Translations under genes and position numbers: made by a program
In this document: in pieces, positions 1-5,720 of the stretch
Position numbering within the stretch: position 1 is the stretch's first letter
Layout: each line of letters starts with the position of its first letter
Source of the DNA: Lachnoclostridium sp. UBA7122
Lineage (GTDB): Bacteria > Bacillota > Clostridia > Lachnospirales > Lachnospiraceae
Assembly: GCA_002493085.1 (NCBI GenBank)
Contig: DKXQ01000008.1
Span: 1 to 6,517 of the forward strand
Reading direction: 5' to 3'
DNA length: 6,517 bases
Notes under the pieces: model-generated
Database searches by the model: none
Seen by the model: the letters and a program-made list of their open reading frames with translations, nothing else
What the model was told of the DNA's origin: nothing

Positions 1-479
1 TGTTATAAGCACACTTTTTTCCTCCTGGATATCTGTTTCTTCCAGGTTGTCCTTTAGAAACTGGCTATCGCTATAGATGCTCTGTTCATACTGGTAATCT
101 GTCACAATGGATCCTGCATTACTGACAGATTCTGCTATATTTGCAGCGTAGCCGCGGCAAACTTTCCCTGCTTTCACACGGTATGTGGCATCTGGATCTG
201 ACGGATTCTGCAGAACAGAGGAATTAAGCCCGCCATCATCTTTTTCCTCATGCGTCTTACACCATCTTAAACAATGGTCTGTTCTGACAGGCACCGTATA
301 AATAGCTGGTACTGTTCATTATTTTCAAAACAAGCACCACACTTTGCAAGAAGAAAATCACTATCCTTAAGCAATTTTTCTGTCTTATCCTCCATGTTGG
401 AATTCCTTTGGTGATAAAATACTCTGTTATAATTATTCGGATCTGCATATTGTCTAAGATTTTCGTCAAGCAGTTCTGA
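1..479 (-). pseudogene. IS1182-family transposase, decayed C-terminal-half fragment
   Basis: Reading the minus strand from about 479 gives codons for ...LLDENLRQYADPNNYNRVFY, then SEQTIV, then a TAA stop at 269-267. The same frame continues as DGVRRMRKK, and after a one-base slip in the T5 run at 241-245 (A5 on the coding strand) it resumes in another frame as DDGGLNSSVLQNPSDPDATY and TDYQYEQSIYSDSQFLKDNL, open to the window edge. The order YNRVFYHQ, EQTIV, LQNPSDPDATYR-KAGK, TDYQYEQ-YSDSQFLK is what I know from IS1182-type DDE transposases of Clostridia. The window ends about where the DGAYSG catalytic Asp motif would be expected. The N-terminal part is absent: the frame meets a stop at 503-501, and sequence beyond about 480 no longer looks like transposase. 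It is therefore a dead remnant with at least three lesions (5' truncation, nonsense codon, frameshift). Family assignment is by remembered motifs, not by search. Confidence 0.8.
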
Positions 480-496
480 AAAGAAAAGGAAAGAAA

Positions 497-634
497 TTGA
501 TTAAAGACTTAGGCAATGACGATTTTGAAATGGAAGATATAACAGATGAAGATGAATACGATGCTGCCGCAGATGCTTGTGAAGAAAAACTGGATGCAAG
601 AATGTGGAACAGAATAATTGAAAGTGAAGAATAA
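497..634 (+). CDS. Short acidic ORF, possible gene remnant (hypothetical)
   Basis: A plus-strand frame runs to a TAA at 632-634 and encodes a 45-residue acidic stretch (18 Asp/Glu against 4 Lys/Arg). It reads KDLGNDDFEMEDITDEDEYD and ends with MWNRIIESEE. The composition is protein-like, and the frame is open back to a stop at 455-457. There is no ATG before the internal Met. The only reasonable initiation is TTG at 497-499, preceded by AAGGA (486-490) at 6-nt spacing. Alternatively this is the 3' end of a larger gene whose front was removed when the IS1182-type fragment arrived just upstream (junction near 480). It converges on the M56 protease gene, with a 12-bp hairpin between them. I recognise no family. 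Real expression is uncertain. Confidence 0.3.
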   Translation: MIKDLGNDDFEMEDITDEDEYDAAADACEEKLDARMWNRIIESEE

Positions 635-649
635 GGAATAGTAAGAGTA

Positions 650-686
650 GTGGAATGTCTGATAAATTTTTTACCAGACATTCCAC
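650..686. terminator. Perfect 12-bp hairpin between convergent genes
   Basis: GTGGAATGTCTG (650-661) is the reverse complement of CAGACATTCCAC (675-686), with a 13-nt A/T-rich loop. TAAA/TTTA inside the loop could extend pairing past one mismatch. It lies 15 nt after the stop of the acidic ORF and 18 nt after the stop of the minus-strand M56 gene, so it could end transcription from both sides. There is no clear U-tract on either strand, so it is not a textbook intrinsic terminator. An mRNA 3'-end stabiliser or an element end are alternatives. Confidence 0.45.
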
Positions 687-704
687 AGTGTGCCAGATTA
701 TTTA

Positions 705-2435
705 TTAATCTGCATTAGCTTTTACAATCGTCACCTTGCCATTAACATCTGTTAATGTACTTTCTTTTGCGTGTATAAACAGGCTGTATTTGCCAGATTG
801 TACGTTCCAGGTCATAGTGCCAGATTTGATTTCTAGTTTTTCTTCAACACATATTGTGTGATAGGTTGGATTTGGATGTTTCTGTCCTGGTTTGGCAAAG
901 CCAACAGCAAGGCAATTTCCCTTTTTTGCTGACACATCATAAAGAACTTTATCCCCTTTTTCTAACTGGTATGTTCCAAGCCAGATAAATTCATCAGTTT
1001 TTATGCGGCTTATATTTACGGGTATATCAACTTTTTTACTATTATTATTATTTAATTTGGTGTTATACTGTCCAGTAAATGGTTCACCAACAAACTTTTT
1101 TATTTCTTTTTTGGTCATATAGCTTACATTTTTGATTTTGCCATTTTTGTTGTGTGTAATTTTAATTGCAAGTCCTTCTGGGGCAATATTCAAGGCATAA
1201 ACTGAGCTTCCAGGCTGGTGGTCCATCAAAATTCCTACCAGTTGCCCATTGTAATAATATGTATCGCCTTTTTTTGTAATACCATAGGCCTTATATTCCT
1301 TAAGACGTTGCTTATCAAGCTTACCAGACTGCTTTAAAGAAGTGTTTTGTCCGGCAGTACTGCTGGTGTAAGCTCCTGCTGATACTGCGCCTGTTAGTAA
1401 TGCTGCTGCCAGCAGGACAGACAGCGCAGATGCTGCTTTTGATTTTTGTTTAAACGCCATAACTTCTTTTAACCTCTCTTTCAATAATTTTGCACTTTGG
1501 CAAAGTGTAACAGATGTAATGGAATTTTTGTAACTGCCTCCTGTGCCTATGGCATGAAGCAATGTATCTCCATAAGCACGCCTGTTTTGCATATCCAGTT
1601 TATAAATCACCGCTTCATCACAGGCAAGCTCACAGGCACGGTTAATTTCATATCCCATAAGCCAGGCAAACGGATTAAACCAGTGAATGCATATAACAGC
1701 CTGTACAAGCCATTTGTAAAACATATCCCACCGTTTATAATGAACCAGTTCATGATGTATAATATATTGGAAGTCTATATCTGGCAGGTTTGCAGAGGGA
1801 AGTATTATGCATGGACGGAAAAAGCCAATAAGCATAGGTGAGGAAACCAGATGGTTTGTATACAGTTCTACAGGACGTTTTACGCCAGCTAGTTTTTCAG
1901 TCTTTGCCAGTTTATCAAGAAGCTCTGTATCAGAAACTTCCTGCCAGCCAGCTCTTACATAGTTTACAAAGCTCTGGTAAACAGTAATTTTGCGTACCAG
2001 CAAAGACAGTGCTATACCAAGCCATACAAGCCAGATATAAGAAGACACTGCTGTTTTTATATCTGTCATGGCATCTGGTATTGGATATGCAATAAAATCC
2101 ACGTCAGATACAGATTTTCCATTTTCTTTTTGCGTTGTATCACTATCTGTGACAGAAGTATCATCTATATAAAATACAGGCGCAGAAGCTGCCGGGCTGC
2201 CAGAGTTATTAACTAATGCTGTCTGGCCTGCCTGTATAGTTTGTAAAACCATGCCTGTAAGATTTGTCTGTGGCGCAAATGGCAGAACCAGACGGGCAAC
2301 AGCGGCCAGCCATATATAATACTGCCAGCGTTTGCTTGTTATCTTTTTTAACAGTGGTTTTAAGATAAATAAAACAATGATTACTAATGAACCAGAAAAA
2401 GAGAGGGATAAAACTACTTTAAAAGCTTCATTCAA
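705..2435 (-). CDS. BlaR1/MecR1-like M56-family membrane metallopeptidase (signal transducer)
   Basis: This is a 576-residue membrane zinc protease of the BlaR1/MecR1 type. Family members sense an extracellular signal and inactivate a BlaI-type repressor in the cytoplasm. Hydrophobic segments lie near residues 10-28, 40-53, 133-148 and 335-355. The M56 domain contains SSPMLIGFFRP (198-208), the zinc motif HELVH (228-232) and ELACDE (269-274). Glu269 is 37 residues after His232, the same distance as from His205 to Glu242 in Staphylococcus aureus BlaR1, so catalysis should be intact. After the last membrane segment come about 220 extracytoplasmic residues. They lack the SxxK acylation motif of a penicillin-binding sensor and instead show a YYYNGQLVG-containing part and a beta-rich C-terminal part. 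Start: TTG at 2435-2433 with AGGAGGGG about 8 nt upstream; no in-frame ATG lies nearby. The TTG overlaps the repressor stop as TTGA, indicating translational coupling. A poly-Asn linker lies at about 462-465. The signal sensed is unknown; beta-lactam is not supported by the sequence. Confidence 0.9.
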   Translation of the reverse strand: MNEAFKVVLSLSFSGSLVIIVLFILKPLLKKITSKRWQYYIWLAAVARLVLPFAPQTNLTGMVLQTIQAGQTALVNNSGSPAASAPVFYIDDTSVTDSDTTQKENGKSVSDVDFIAYPIPDAMTDIKTAVSSYIWLVWLGIALSLLVRKITVYQSFVNYVRAGWQEVSDTELLDKLAKTEKLAGVKRPVELYTNHLVSSPMLIGFFRPCIILPSANLPDIDFQYIIHHELVHYKRWDMFYKWLVQAVICIHWFNPFAWLMGYEINRACELACDEAVIYKLDMQNRRAYGDTLLHAIGTGGSYKNSITSVTLCQSAKLLKERLKEVMAFKQKSKAASALSVLLAAALLTGAVSAGAYTSSTAGQNTSLKQSGKLDKQRLKEYKAYGITKKGDTYYYNGQLVGILMDHQPGSSVYALNIAPEGLAIKITHNKNGKIKNVSYMTKKEIKKFVGEPFTGQYNTKLNNNNSKKVDIPVNISRIKTDEFIWLGTYQLEKGDKVLYDVSAKKGNCLAVGFAKPGQKHPNPTYHTICVEEKLEIKSGTMTWNVQSGKYSLFIHAKESTLTDVNGKVTIVKANAD

Positions 2436-2812
2436 CGGTTTTTCCCCTCCTTTTCCCAGAACTGTTTTAAATCTTCATAATCTTTTGCAGAAAATATATC
2501 TCTCTGTACCAATGTTGATATAAGTCCTTTTGCATTGCCATCATAAAGCTTATCAATCAGCGTCTGTGCCTGTGCTGTCTGATAGTCTTCTTCAGATACA
2601 ATGGCAGTGTATTTATTTTTACGTCCAATTTTGTGTGTTTTTAAAATTTTCTTTTCTACTAGCCGGGAAAGAAGTGTAATAACTGTATTTTTCTGCCATG
2701 TGTGTCCTGATTTTAACAGTTCTTCCATAATATGCGCATAGAGTGCAGTTCCTCCATTAGCCCAGATAATTTTTAAAATTTCCAGTTCAGAATCAGAAAC
2801 CTGGGATATCAT
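2432..2812 (-). CDS. BlaI/MecI/CopY-family transcriptional repressor
   Basis: This 126-residue protein has the same length as S. aureus BlaI. The N-terminal half is a winged helix: SDSELEILKIIWANG (6-20) is the family signature start, KNTVITLLSRLVEKK (41-55) is the recognition helix region, and GRKNKYTAIVSEEDY (63-77) is the wing. The C-terminal half (about 78-122) is the helical dimerisation part. In the family, dimers bind dyads of the TACA/TGTA type, and a partner M56 protease causes cleavage near an Asn-Phe bond. The aligned position here reads Thr100-Leu101, so the known scissile pair is not conserved. Start: ATG at 2812-2810 with AAGGAGG (2826-2820) 7 nt upstream. It is the first gene of an operon with the M56 protease and overlaps it by 4 nt. 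Two 21-bp direct repeats at its promoter imply autorepression. It could equally be named MecI- or CopY-like; the partner makes the BlaI/MecI role the better choice. Confidence 0.93.
   Translation of the reverse strand: MISQVSDSELEILKIIWANGGTALYAHIMEELLKSGHTWQKNTVITLLSRLVEKKILKTHKIGRKNKYTAIVSEEDYQTAQAQTLIDKLYDGNAKGLISTLVQRDIFSAKDYEDLKQFWEKEGKNR
2444..2454 (-). promoter_or_regulatory. Shine-Dalgarno site fixing the TTG start of the M56 protease
   Basis: On the minus strand AAAAGGAGGGG ends 8 nt before TTG (2435-2433). It lies inside the last codons of the repressor gene. The strong site, together with the TTGA stop/start overlap, supports the non-ATG start. A nearby ATG at 2431-2429 is in a different frame. 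Confidence 0.75.
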
Positions 2813-2829
2813 ATTTTATCCTCCTTATC

Positions 2830-2850
2830 ATAACATTATGTAGGCTAAAT
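2830..2850. repeat. Putative BlaI operator, copy 1 (21-bp direct repeat)
   Basis: This is a perfect copy of the sequence at 2856-2876. It contains the odd-centred palindrome ACATTATGT (2833-2841), followed by AGGCTAAAT. The core resembles the TACA...TGTA dyads bound by BlaI/MecI-family repressors. This copy covers the predicted transcription start, between the -10 box and the Shine-Dalgarno site. Confidence 0.7.
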
Positions 2851-2852
2851 AT

Positions 2853-2881
2853 AGGATAACATTATGTAGGCTAAATGTCAA
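2853..2881 (-). promoter_or_regulatory. Promoter of the repressor-protease operon
   Basis: On the minus strand a perfect -35 TTGACA (2881-2876) is followed after 17 bp by TATCCT (2858-2853), a 4/6 match to the -10 consensus. Transcription should start near 2846, about 35 nt before the repressor ATG. Almost the whole spacer is one copy of the 21-bp repeat, so a bound repressor would occlude RNA polymerase. Confidence 0.7.
2856..2876. repeat. Putative BlaI operator, copy 2 (21-bp direct repeat)
   Basis: This is identical to 2830-2850 at a 26-bp period, with the ACATTATGT core at 2859-2867. It sits in the spacer between the -35 and -10 boxes. Two tandem sites on one promoter match the two-dyad layout of staphylococcal bla and mec operators. 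The binding protein is inferred from the adjacent repressor gene. Confidence 0.7.
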
Positions 2882-2891
2882 TAGGGAAATT

Positions 2892-2921
2892 AAAAACAGC
2901 AGTGCATTATATATGCACTGC
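2892..2921 (-). terminator. Intrinsic terminator of the DJ-1/PfpI-family gene
   Basis: On the minus strand GCAGTGCAT (2921-2913) pairs perfectly with ATGCACTGC (2907-2899) across a 5-nt AT loop, followed by TGTTTTTA. It begins about 10 nt after the stop codon at 2934-2932. It isolates this gene from the operon promoter that lies just beyond. Confidence 0.85.
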
Positions 2922-2931
2922 CAGAGAATTT

Positions 2932-3489
2932 TTAATATGTGTCATTGTAGATTATTTTGGCTTTTATTTCTTCTGCTTTCTGGGCACTGTCAAGCACTGT
3001 GATAATTTCACCTGAAAAGTCAATACATGTACCCATACCACGGCTTGTAATTATGTTGCCATCCCTTACAACAGGTTTTTTCTGGTATATTGCACCAATA
3101 AGTTTTTCTTCAAAACCTGGATAGCATGTTGCATGTCTGCCTTTTAATATACCAAGCGTACCAAGTATGCTTGGAGCAGCACATACAGCAGCAAGAAATT
3201 TTCCTGCACTGTTGAATTCTTCTAGTTTATCTGTCAGAGGTTTAAATGAAAGCAGGTTTTGTGTTCCAAGAAGCCCTCCAGGGAGTATAAGCATATCAGC
3301 GCTGTCAATATCAGCATTTTCAAAAAGTTCATCTGCTTTAATTACTACATTATGTGAACTTGTAACCTCCAGCTCTCCAGTAATAGAAACCATATTAATT
3401 GTGGTCCCTGCCCTTCTGAGCATATCTACAACAGTAAGCATCTCTACGTCTTCGTATCCTGTTGCCAGGAAAATAAGTGATTTAGCCAT
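2932..3489 (-). CDS. DJ-1/PfpI family protein (class I glutamine amidotransferase-like)
   Basis: This is a cytoplasmic single-domain protein of 185 residues, the usual DJ-1/ThiJ length. Family features, numbered from the MAKS start, are: GYEDVE with Glu13, the nucleophile-activating acid; ILPGG at 68-72; nucleophile elbow AAVCAAPSI with Cys103; GRHATCYPGFE with His119; and TSRGMGT at 148-154. This is the DJ-1 subgroup, whose members act as glyoxalase III/deglycase-like or redox-protective proteins. The exact substrate cannot be told from sequence. An ATG 12 nt upstream (3501-3499) is in frame but overlaps the GGAGG Shine-Dalgarno site. The ATG at 3489-3487, giving MAKSLIFLATG, is therefore the likely start and matches where the family's first beta strand begins. 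The gene stands alone with its own promoter and terminator. Its coding sequence contains one extra copy of the putative operator core (3347-3355). Confidence 0.92.
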   Translation of the reverse strand: MAKSLIFLATGYEDVEMLTVVDMLRRAGTTINMVSITGELEVTSSHNVVIKADELFENADIDSADMLILPGGLLGTQNLLSFKPLTDKLEEFNSAGKFLAAVCAAPSILGTLGILKGRHATCYPGFEEKLIGAIYQKKPVVRDGNIITSRGMGTCIDFSGEIITVLDSAQKAEEIKAKIIYNDTY

Positions 3490-3493
3490 TGTT

Positions 3494-3499
3494 ACCTCC
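3494..3499 (-). promoter_or_regulatory. Shine-Dalgarno site deciding the DJ-1-like gene start
   Basis: GGAGGT on the minus strand lies just ahead of ATG 3489-3487. The upstream in-frame ATG (3501-3499) runs directly into this site and has no ribosome binding site of its own, so the downstream start is preferred. Confidence 0.75.
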
Positions 3500-3527
3500 A
3501 TTTTTTTATATGTTATGTTCTTCTAGA

Positions 3528-3556
3528 ATTATAAAATACAAAATTAAGAAAATCAA
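3528..3556 (-). promoter_or_regulatory. Promoter of the DJ-1/PfpI-family gene
   Basis: On the minus strand TTGATT (3556-3551) and a perfect TATAAT (3533-3528) are separated by 17 bp. The predicted start near 3521 leaves a leader of about 30 nt before ATG 3489. Confidence 0.75.
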
Positions 3557-3598
3557 GGATGCGTTATTAATAATTCATTAAATTTATTTGAAAGTGGT

Positions 3599-3626
3599 TT
3601 GCAAAATGCCCCAATGGGATTATACT
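3599..3626 (+). promoter_or_regulatory. Candidate promoter of the AI-2E family transporter gene
   Basis: TTGCAA (3599-3604) and TATACT (3621-3626) are 16 bp apart, about 40 bp upstream of the ATG at 3669. The -10 matches 5/6 and the -35 matches 4/6 of the consensus. A Shine-Dalgarno-like AGGATGG follows at 3653-3659, 9 nt before the start codon. Confidence 0.5.
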
Positions 3627-3668
3627 TAATATATATTAAAAAATATACAGGCAGGATGGTACTGTACT

Positions 3669-4889
3669 ATGTCAGAGAAAATAAATATTAAAAATGAAAC
3701 TGAAAATATTGCCAGAAAGGAATCTTCTGGAAAGTTTTTTAAAGTTAACCACAAATATGTAAATATATGCTTATATGTGTTAATGGTAGTATTTTTTGGA
3801 ACAATTATATATATGCTGCTTAATAACTGGTCAGATACTAAAAAATTTATATATGATTTATTTGGTGTGCTGGCACCGTTTTTTGCAGCAGTACTTATAG
3901 CATATTTTGTTTTGCCTATAGTTGAAAAGTATGAAGGCATTATAAAGAAATATATTTCAAAAGGCAAACATGAAAAGCTGGCCAGAATTATTTCTATAAT
4001 ACTTGCTTATATTACTTTTATTGGTTTTATAATTATTGCATTTGTCTTTGTTATACCACAGACAGGTGAGAGCATATCAGAGCTGGCATCTAATATTCCT
4101 GTTGTTTATGACCATATATCAGACTGGTTAAGAGAACTTCATAAACAGTATCCTGGCATAGATGTAAATAAGGTTACTGACAGGCTTAATGAGATGGTTC
4201 CTGATATTGTTGATTATGGAACTAATATTGTCAGCAATGTAGTTCCTATGATTTTTTCTGTTTCAGTATCAATAGTGCGCAGCCTTATTAATGTACTTTT
4301 TGCGCTTATAATTTCCATATATATGATTTATGGAAAAAATAAATTCAGATACCAGGCAAAGAGGGTTATTTACGCTATATTTGATGAAACCAGAGGTGAT
4401 ATTGTATGCAGGACATGCAGGGAGTGCAATGATATATTTAGTGCATTTCTTATAAGCAAAGCAGTAGATTCGCTTATAATAGGATGCATATGCTGTGTGT
4501 TTATGAATATACTGCGGCTTCCATATTCAGTGCTTATAAGTGTTATTGTTGGCATAACTAATATGATACCATATTTCGGACCTTTTATAGGGGCAGTGCC
4601 AGGCATTATAATTTATTTATGTACAAGCCCAAGAGAAGTAATTATATTTGTTATAATGATACTTGTACTCCAGCAGTTCGACGGGCTTGTGCTTGGTCCG
4701 CGCCTGCTTGGCCAGTCCACAGGGCTTAACCCTATGTGGGTTATTTTTGCAATAACAGTAGGCGGGGCATATTTCGGAGTGCTTGGAATGTTTATAGGTG
4801 TTCCTACTGTAGCTGTTATAGGCTTCCTGGTAAATAAATTTATAAAATACAAACTGCACGGCAAGGATATAAAAGCATTGCGTGAATAA
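3669..4889 (+). CDS. AI-2E family transporter (UPF0118-type polytopic membrane protein)
   Basis: This 406-residue integral membrane protein has the AI-2E transporter layout. A polar N-terminus (1-28) is followed by hydrophobic segments near 31-52, 61-83 and 105-130. A soluble stretch (about 131-185) carries SDWLRELHKQYPGID. Further segments lie near 190-220, 260-283, 286-305, 307-335 and 352-390. The conserved C-terminal part contains PYFGPFIGAVPG (301-312), GLVLGPRLLGQSTGLNP (339-355) and GGAYFGVLGMFIGVPTVAV (365-383). Members of the family export autoinducer-2 in E. coli (TqsA) or act as Na+(Li+)/H+ antiporters in some bacilli. Neither role can be assigned here, and many clostridial members have no known substrate. 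ATG 3669 follows AGGATGG at 9-nt spacing. The gene diverges from the DJ-1-like gene and ends 4 bp from the stop of the convergent trmB. Codon use is strongly AT-biased (many ATA, AAA). No operon partner is visible. Confidence 0.92.
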   Translation: MSEKINIKNETENIARKESSGKFFKVNHKYVNICLYVLMVVFFGTIIYMLLNNWSDTKKFIYDLFGVLAPFFAAVLIAYFVLPIVEKYEGIIKKYISKGKHEKLARIISIILAYITFIGFIIIAFVFVIPQTGESISELASNIPVVYDHISDWLRELHKQYPGIDVNKVTDRLNEMVPDIVDYGTNIVSNVVPMIFSVSVSIVRSLINVLFALIISIYMIYGKNKFRYQAKRVIYAIFDETRGDIVCRTCRECNDIFSAFLISKAVDSLIIGCICCVFMNILRLPYSVLISVIVGITNMIPYFGPFIGAVPGIIIYLCTSPREVIIFVIMILVLQQFDGLVLGPRLLGQSTGLNPMWVIFAITVGGAYFGVLGMFIGVPTVAVIGFLVNKFIKYKLHGKDIKALRE

Positions 4890-4893
4890 CAGG

Positions 4894-5553
4894 TTAAACC
4901 ACATCCCTGTGTGCTGTAAGCCTGTATATAGGATTGCCTGACATATAAAACTTTTGTTCATATTCAGTCATTATATTGTCTTTTGCAGGACCATCTTTAT
5001 GAAGGTTATAATTAATTTCATCAATACACCAGCCAGCTTCTTTGATTTCTCTGGCAGAGAAGTCAAAGAGCGGGCGGTTGTCAGTTTTAAACTGTATAAA
5101 TCCATTTGCTGAAAGGATTATGTTATAGCGTTCCATAAACTGCCTTGAAGTCAGTCTTCTTTTGGCATGTCTGTCTTTTGGCCATGGGTCAGAAAAATTC
5201 AGATAAATCCTGTCTGTTTCTTTTGGTGCAAAGAAATCTGTTATATTTTCAGCCTCCATTCTGATAAATAGAAGGTTGTCAGTTTCAAGCTGTTTTCTCT
5301 TATCAAATGCTTTTACAAGTACACTTGAGTATTTTTCTATGCCAATATAATTAATGCCAGGATTCTGTTTTGCAAGTGTAGTAATAAACTGGCCTTTTCC
5401 CATGCCTATCTCAATATGTATGGGATGGCTATTGTGAAAGTAGTTCCTATTCCAAAGTCCTTTATAATTATCTGGATTAACTGCATCCGCCTGTATAGTA
5501 TATGGATTTTCTAAAATCAGCTCATAAGAGCCTTTTACATTTCTAAGTCTCAT
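4894..5553 (-). CDS. trmB: tRNA (guanine-N7-)-methyltransferase TrmB
   Basis: This cytoplasmic SAM-dependent enzyme forms 7-methylguanosine at position 46 of the tRNA variable loop. The 219-residue form starting MRLRNVKGSYELI has the usual bacterial length. Family motifs, numbered from this start: HIEIGMGKGQF (46-56), the SAM-binding loop with Glu48; IGIEKY (70-75) with acidic Glu73, which should contact the SAM ribose; MEAENI (99-104); NFSDPWPKDRHAKRRL (119-134) with Asp122, the family signature and tRNA/catalytic site; FKTDN (155-159); and TEYEQKF (196-202), the conserved C-terminal substrate motif. An in-frame ATG 66 nt upstream (5619) would add 22 unrelated residues and has no ribosome binding site. 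ATG 5553-5551 is preceded by GAGGAGG at 5-nt spacing and is preferred. The gene is tail to tail with the AI-2E gene and diverges from the amidase gene. Confidence 0.95.
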   Translation of the reverse strand: MRLRNVKGSYELILENPYTIQADAVNPDNYKGLWNRNYFHNSHPIHIEIGMGKGQFITTLAKQNPGINYIGIEKYSSVLVKAFDKRKQLETDNLLFIRMEAENITDFFAPKETDRIYLNFSDPWPKDRHAKRRLTSRQFMERYNIILSANGFIQFKTDNRPLFDFSAREIKEAGWCIDEINYNLHKDGPAKDNIMTEYEQKFYMSGNPIYRLTAHRDVV

Positions 5554-5558
5554 TTTAA

Positions 5559-5565
5559 CCTCCTC
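5559..5565 (-). promoter_or_regulatory. Shine-Dalgarno site deciding the trmB start
   Basis: GAGGAGG on the minus strand sits 5 nt before ATG 5553-5551. It favours the 219-residue TrmB over the longer reading frame beginning at 5619. Confidence 0.85.
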
Positions 5566-5614
5566 ATTTATATATTTTTTCAATGTTGTCCATCTGTGCA
5601 TATAATAGTATTTT

Positions 5615-5644
5615 ATCATATAATGGACTGCATTGGAATGTTAA
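5615..5644 (-). promoter_or_regulatory. Candidate trmB promoter
   Basis: On the minus strand TTAACA (5644-5639) and TATGAT (5620-5615) each match 5/6 of the consensus and are 18 bp apart. The predicted start is about 55 nt before the trmB ATG. Confidence 0.5.
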
Positions 5645-5720
5645 AATTACTCTGGTTTTTCTTATTTTTTAGTCAAGCTGGACAACTGTAGCAAATTAAT
5701 AAAAAGACTGGCAGCATCAG

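Noticed and set aside
257..469. 70-codon minus-strand ORF in the IS region
   Set aside because: It is a different frame from the transposase-like one; the family motifs lie in the overlapping frames, so this is a shadow.
466..686. Two overlapping minus-strand ORFs rich in Ser and Leu
   Set aside because: They are the antisense of the acidic plus-strand frame (GAA/GAT codons read backwards give Ser/Ile/Phe), with no ribosome binding site or recognisable motif.
1497..1841. 114-codon plus-strand ORF
   Set aside because: It lies entirely antisense within the M56 protease catalytic domain, which has clear family motifs on the other strand.
3167..3526. 119-codon plus-strand ORF
   Set aside because: It is antisense to the DJ-1/PfpI gene, with low-complexity Ser/Ile content typical of a shadow frame.
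4613..4961. Minus-strand ORFs opposite the 3' end of the AI-2E gene
   Set aside because: They mirror conserved membrane-protein codons of the opposite strand; Tyr/Lys-rich or Pro/Thr-rich shadows without Shine-Dalgarno sites.
5585..5686. 8-bp inverted pair GTTGTCCA / TGGACAAC on either side of the trmB-amidase spacer
   Set aside because: The arms are 86 bp apart, short, and unconnected to either predicted promoter; chance is the simplest explanation.
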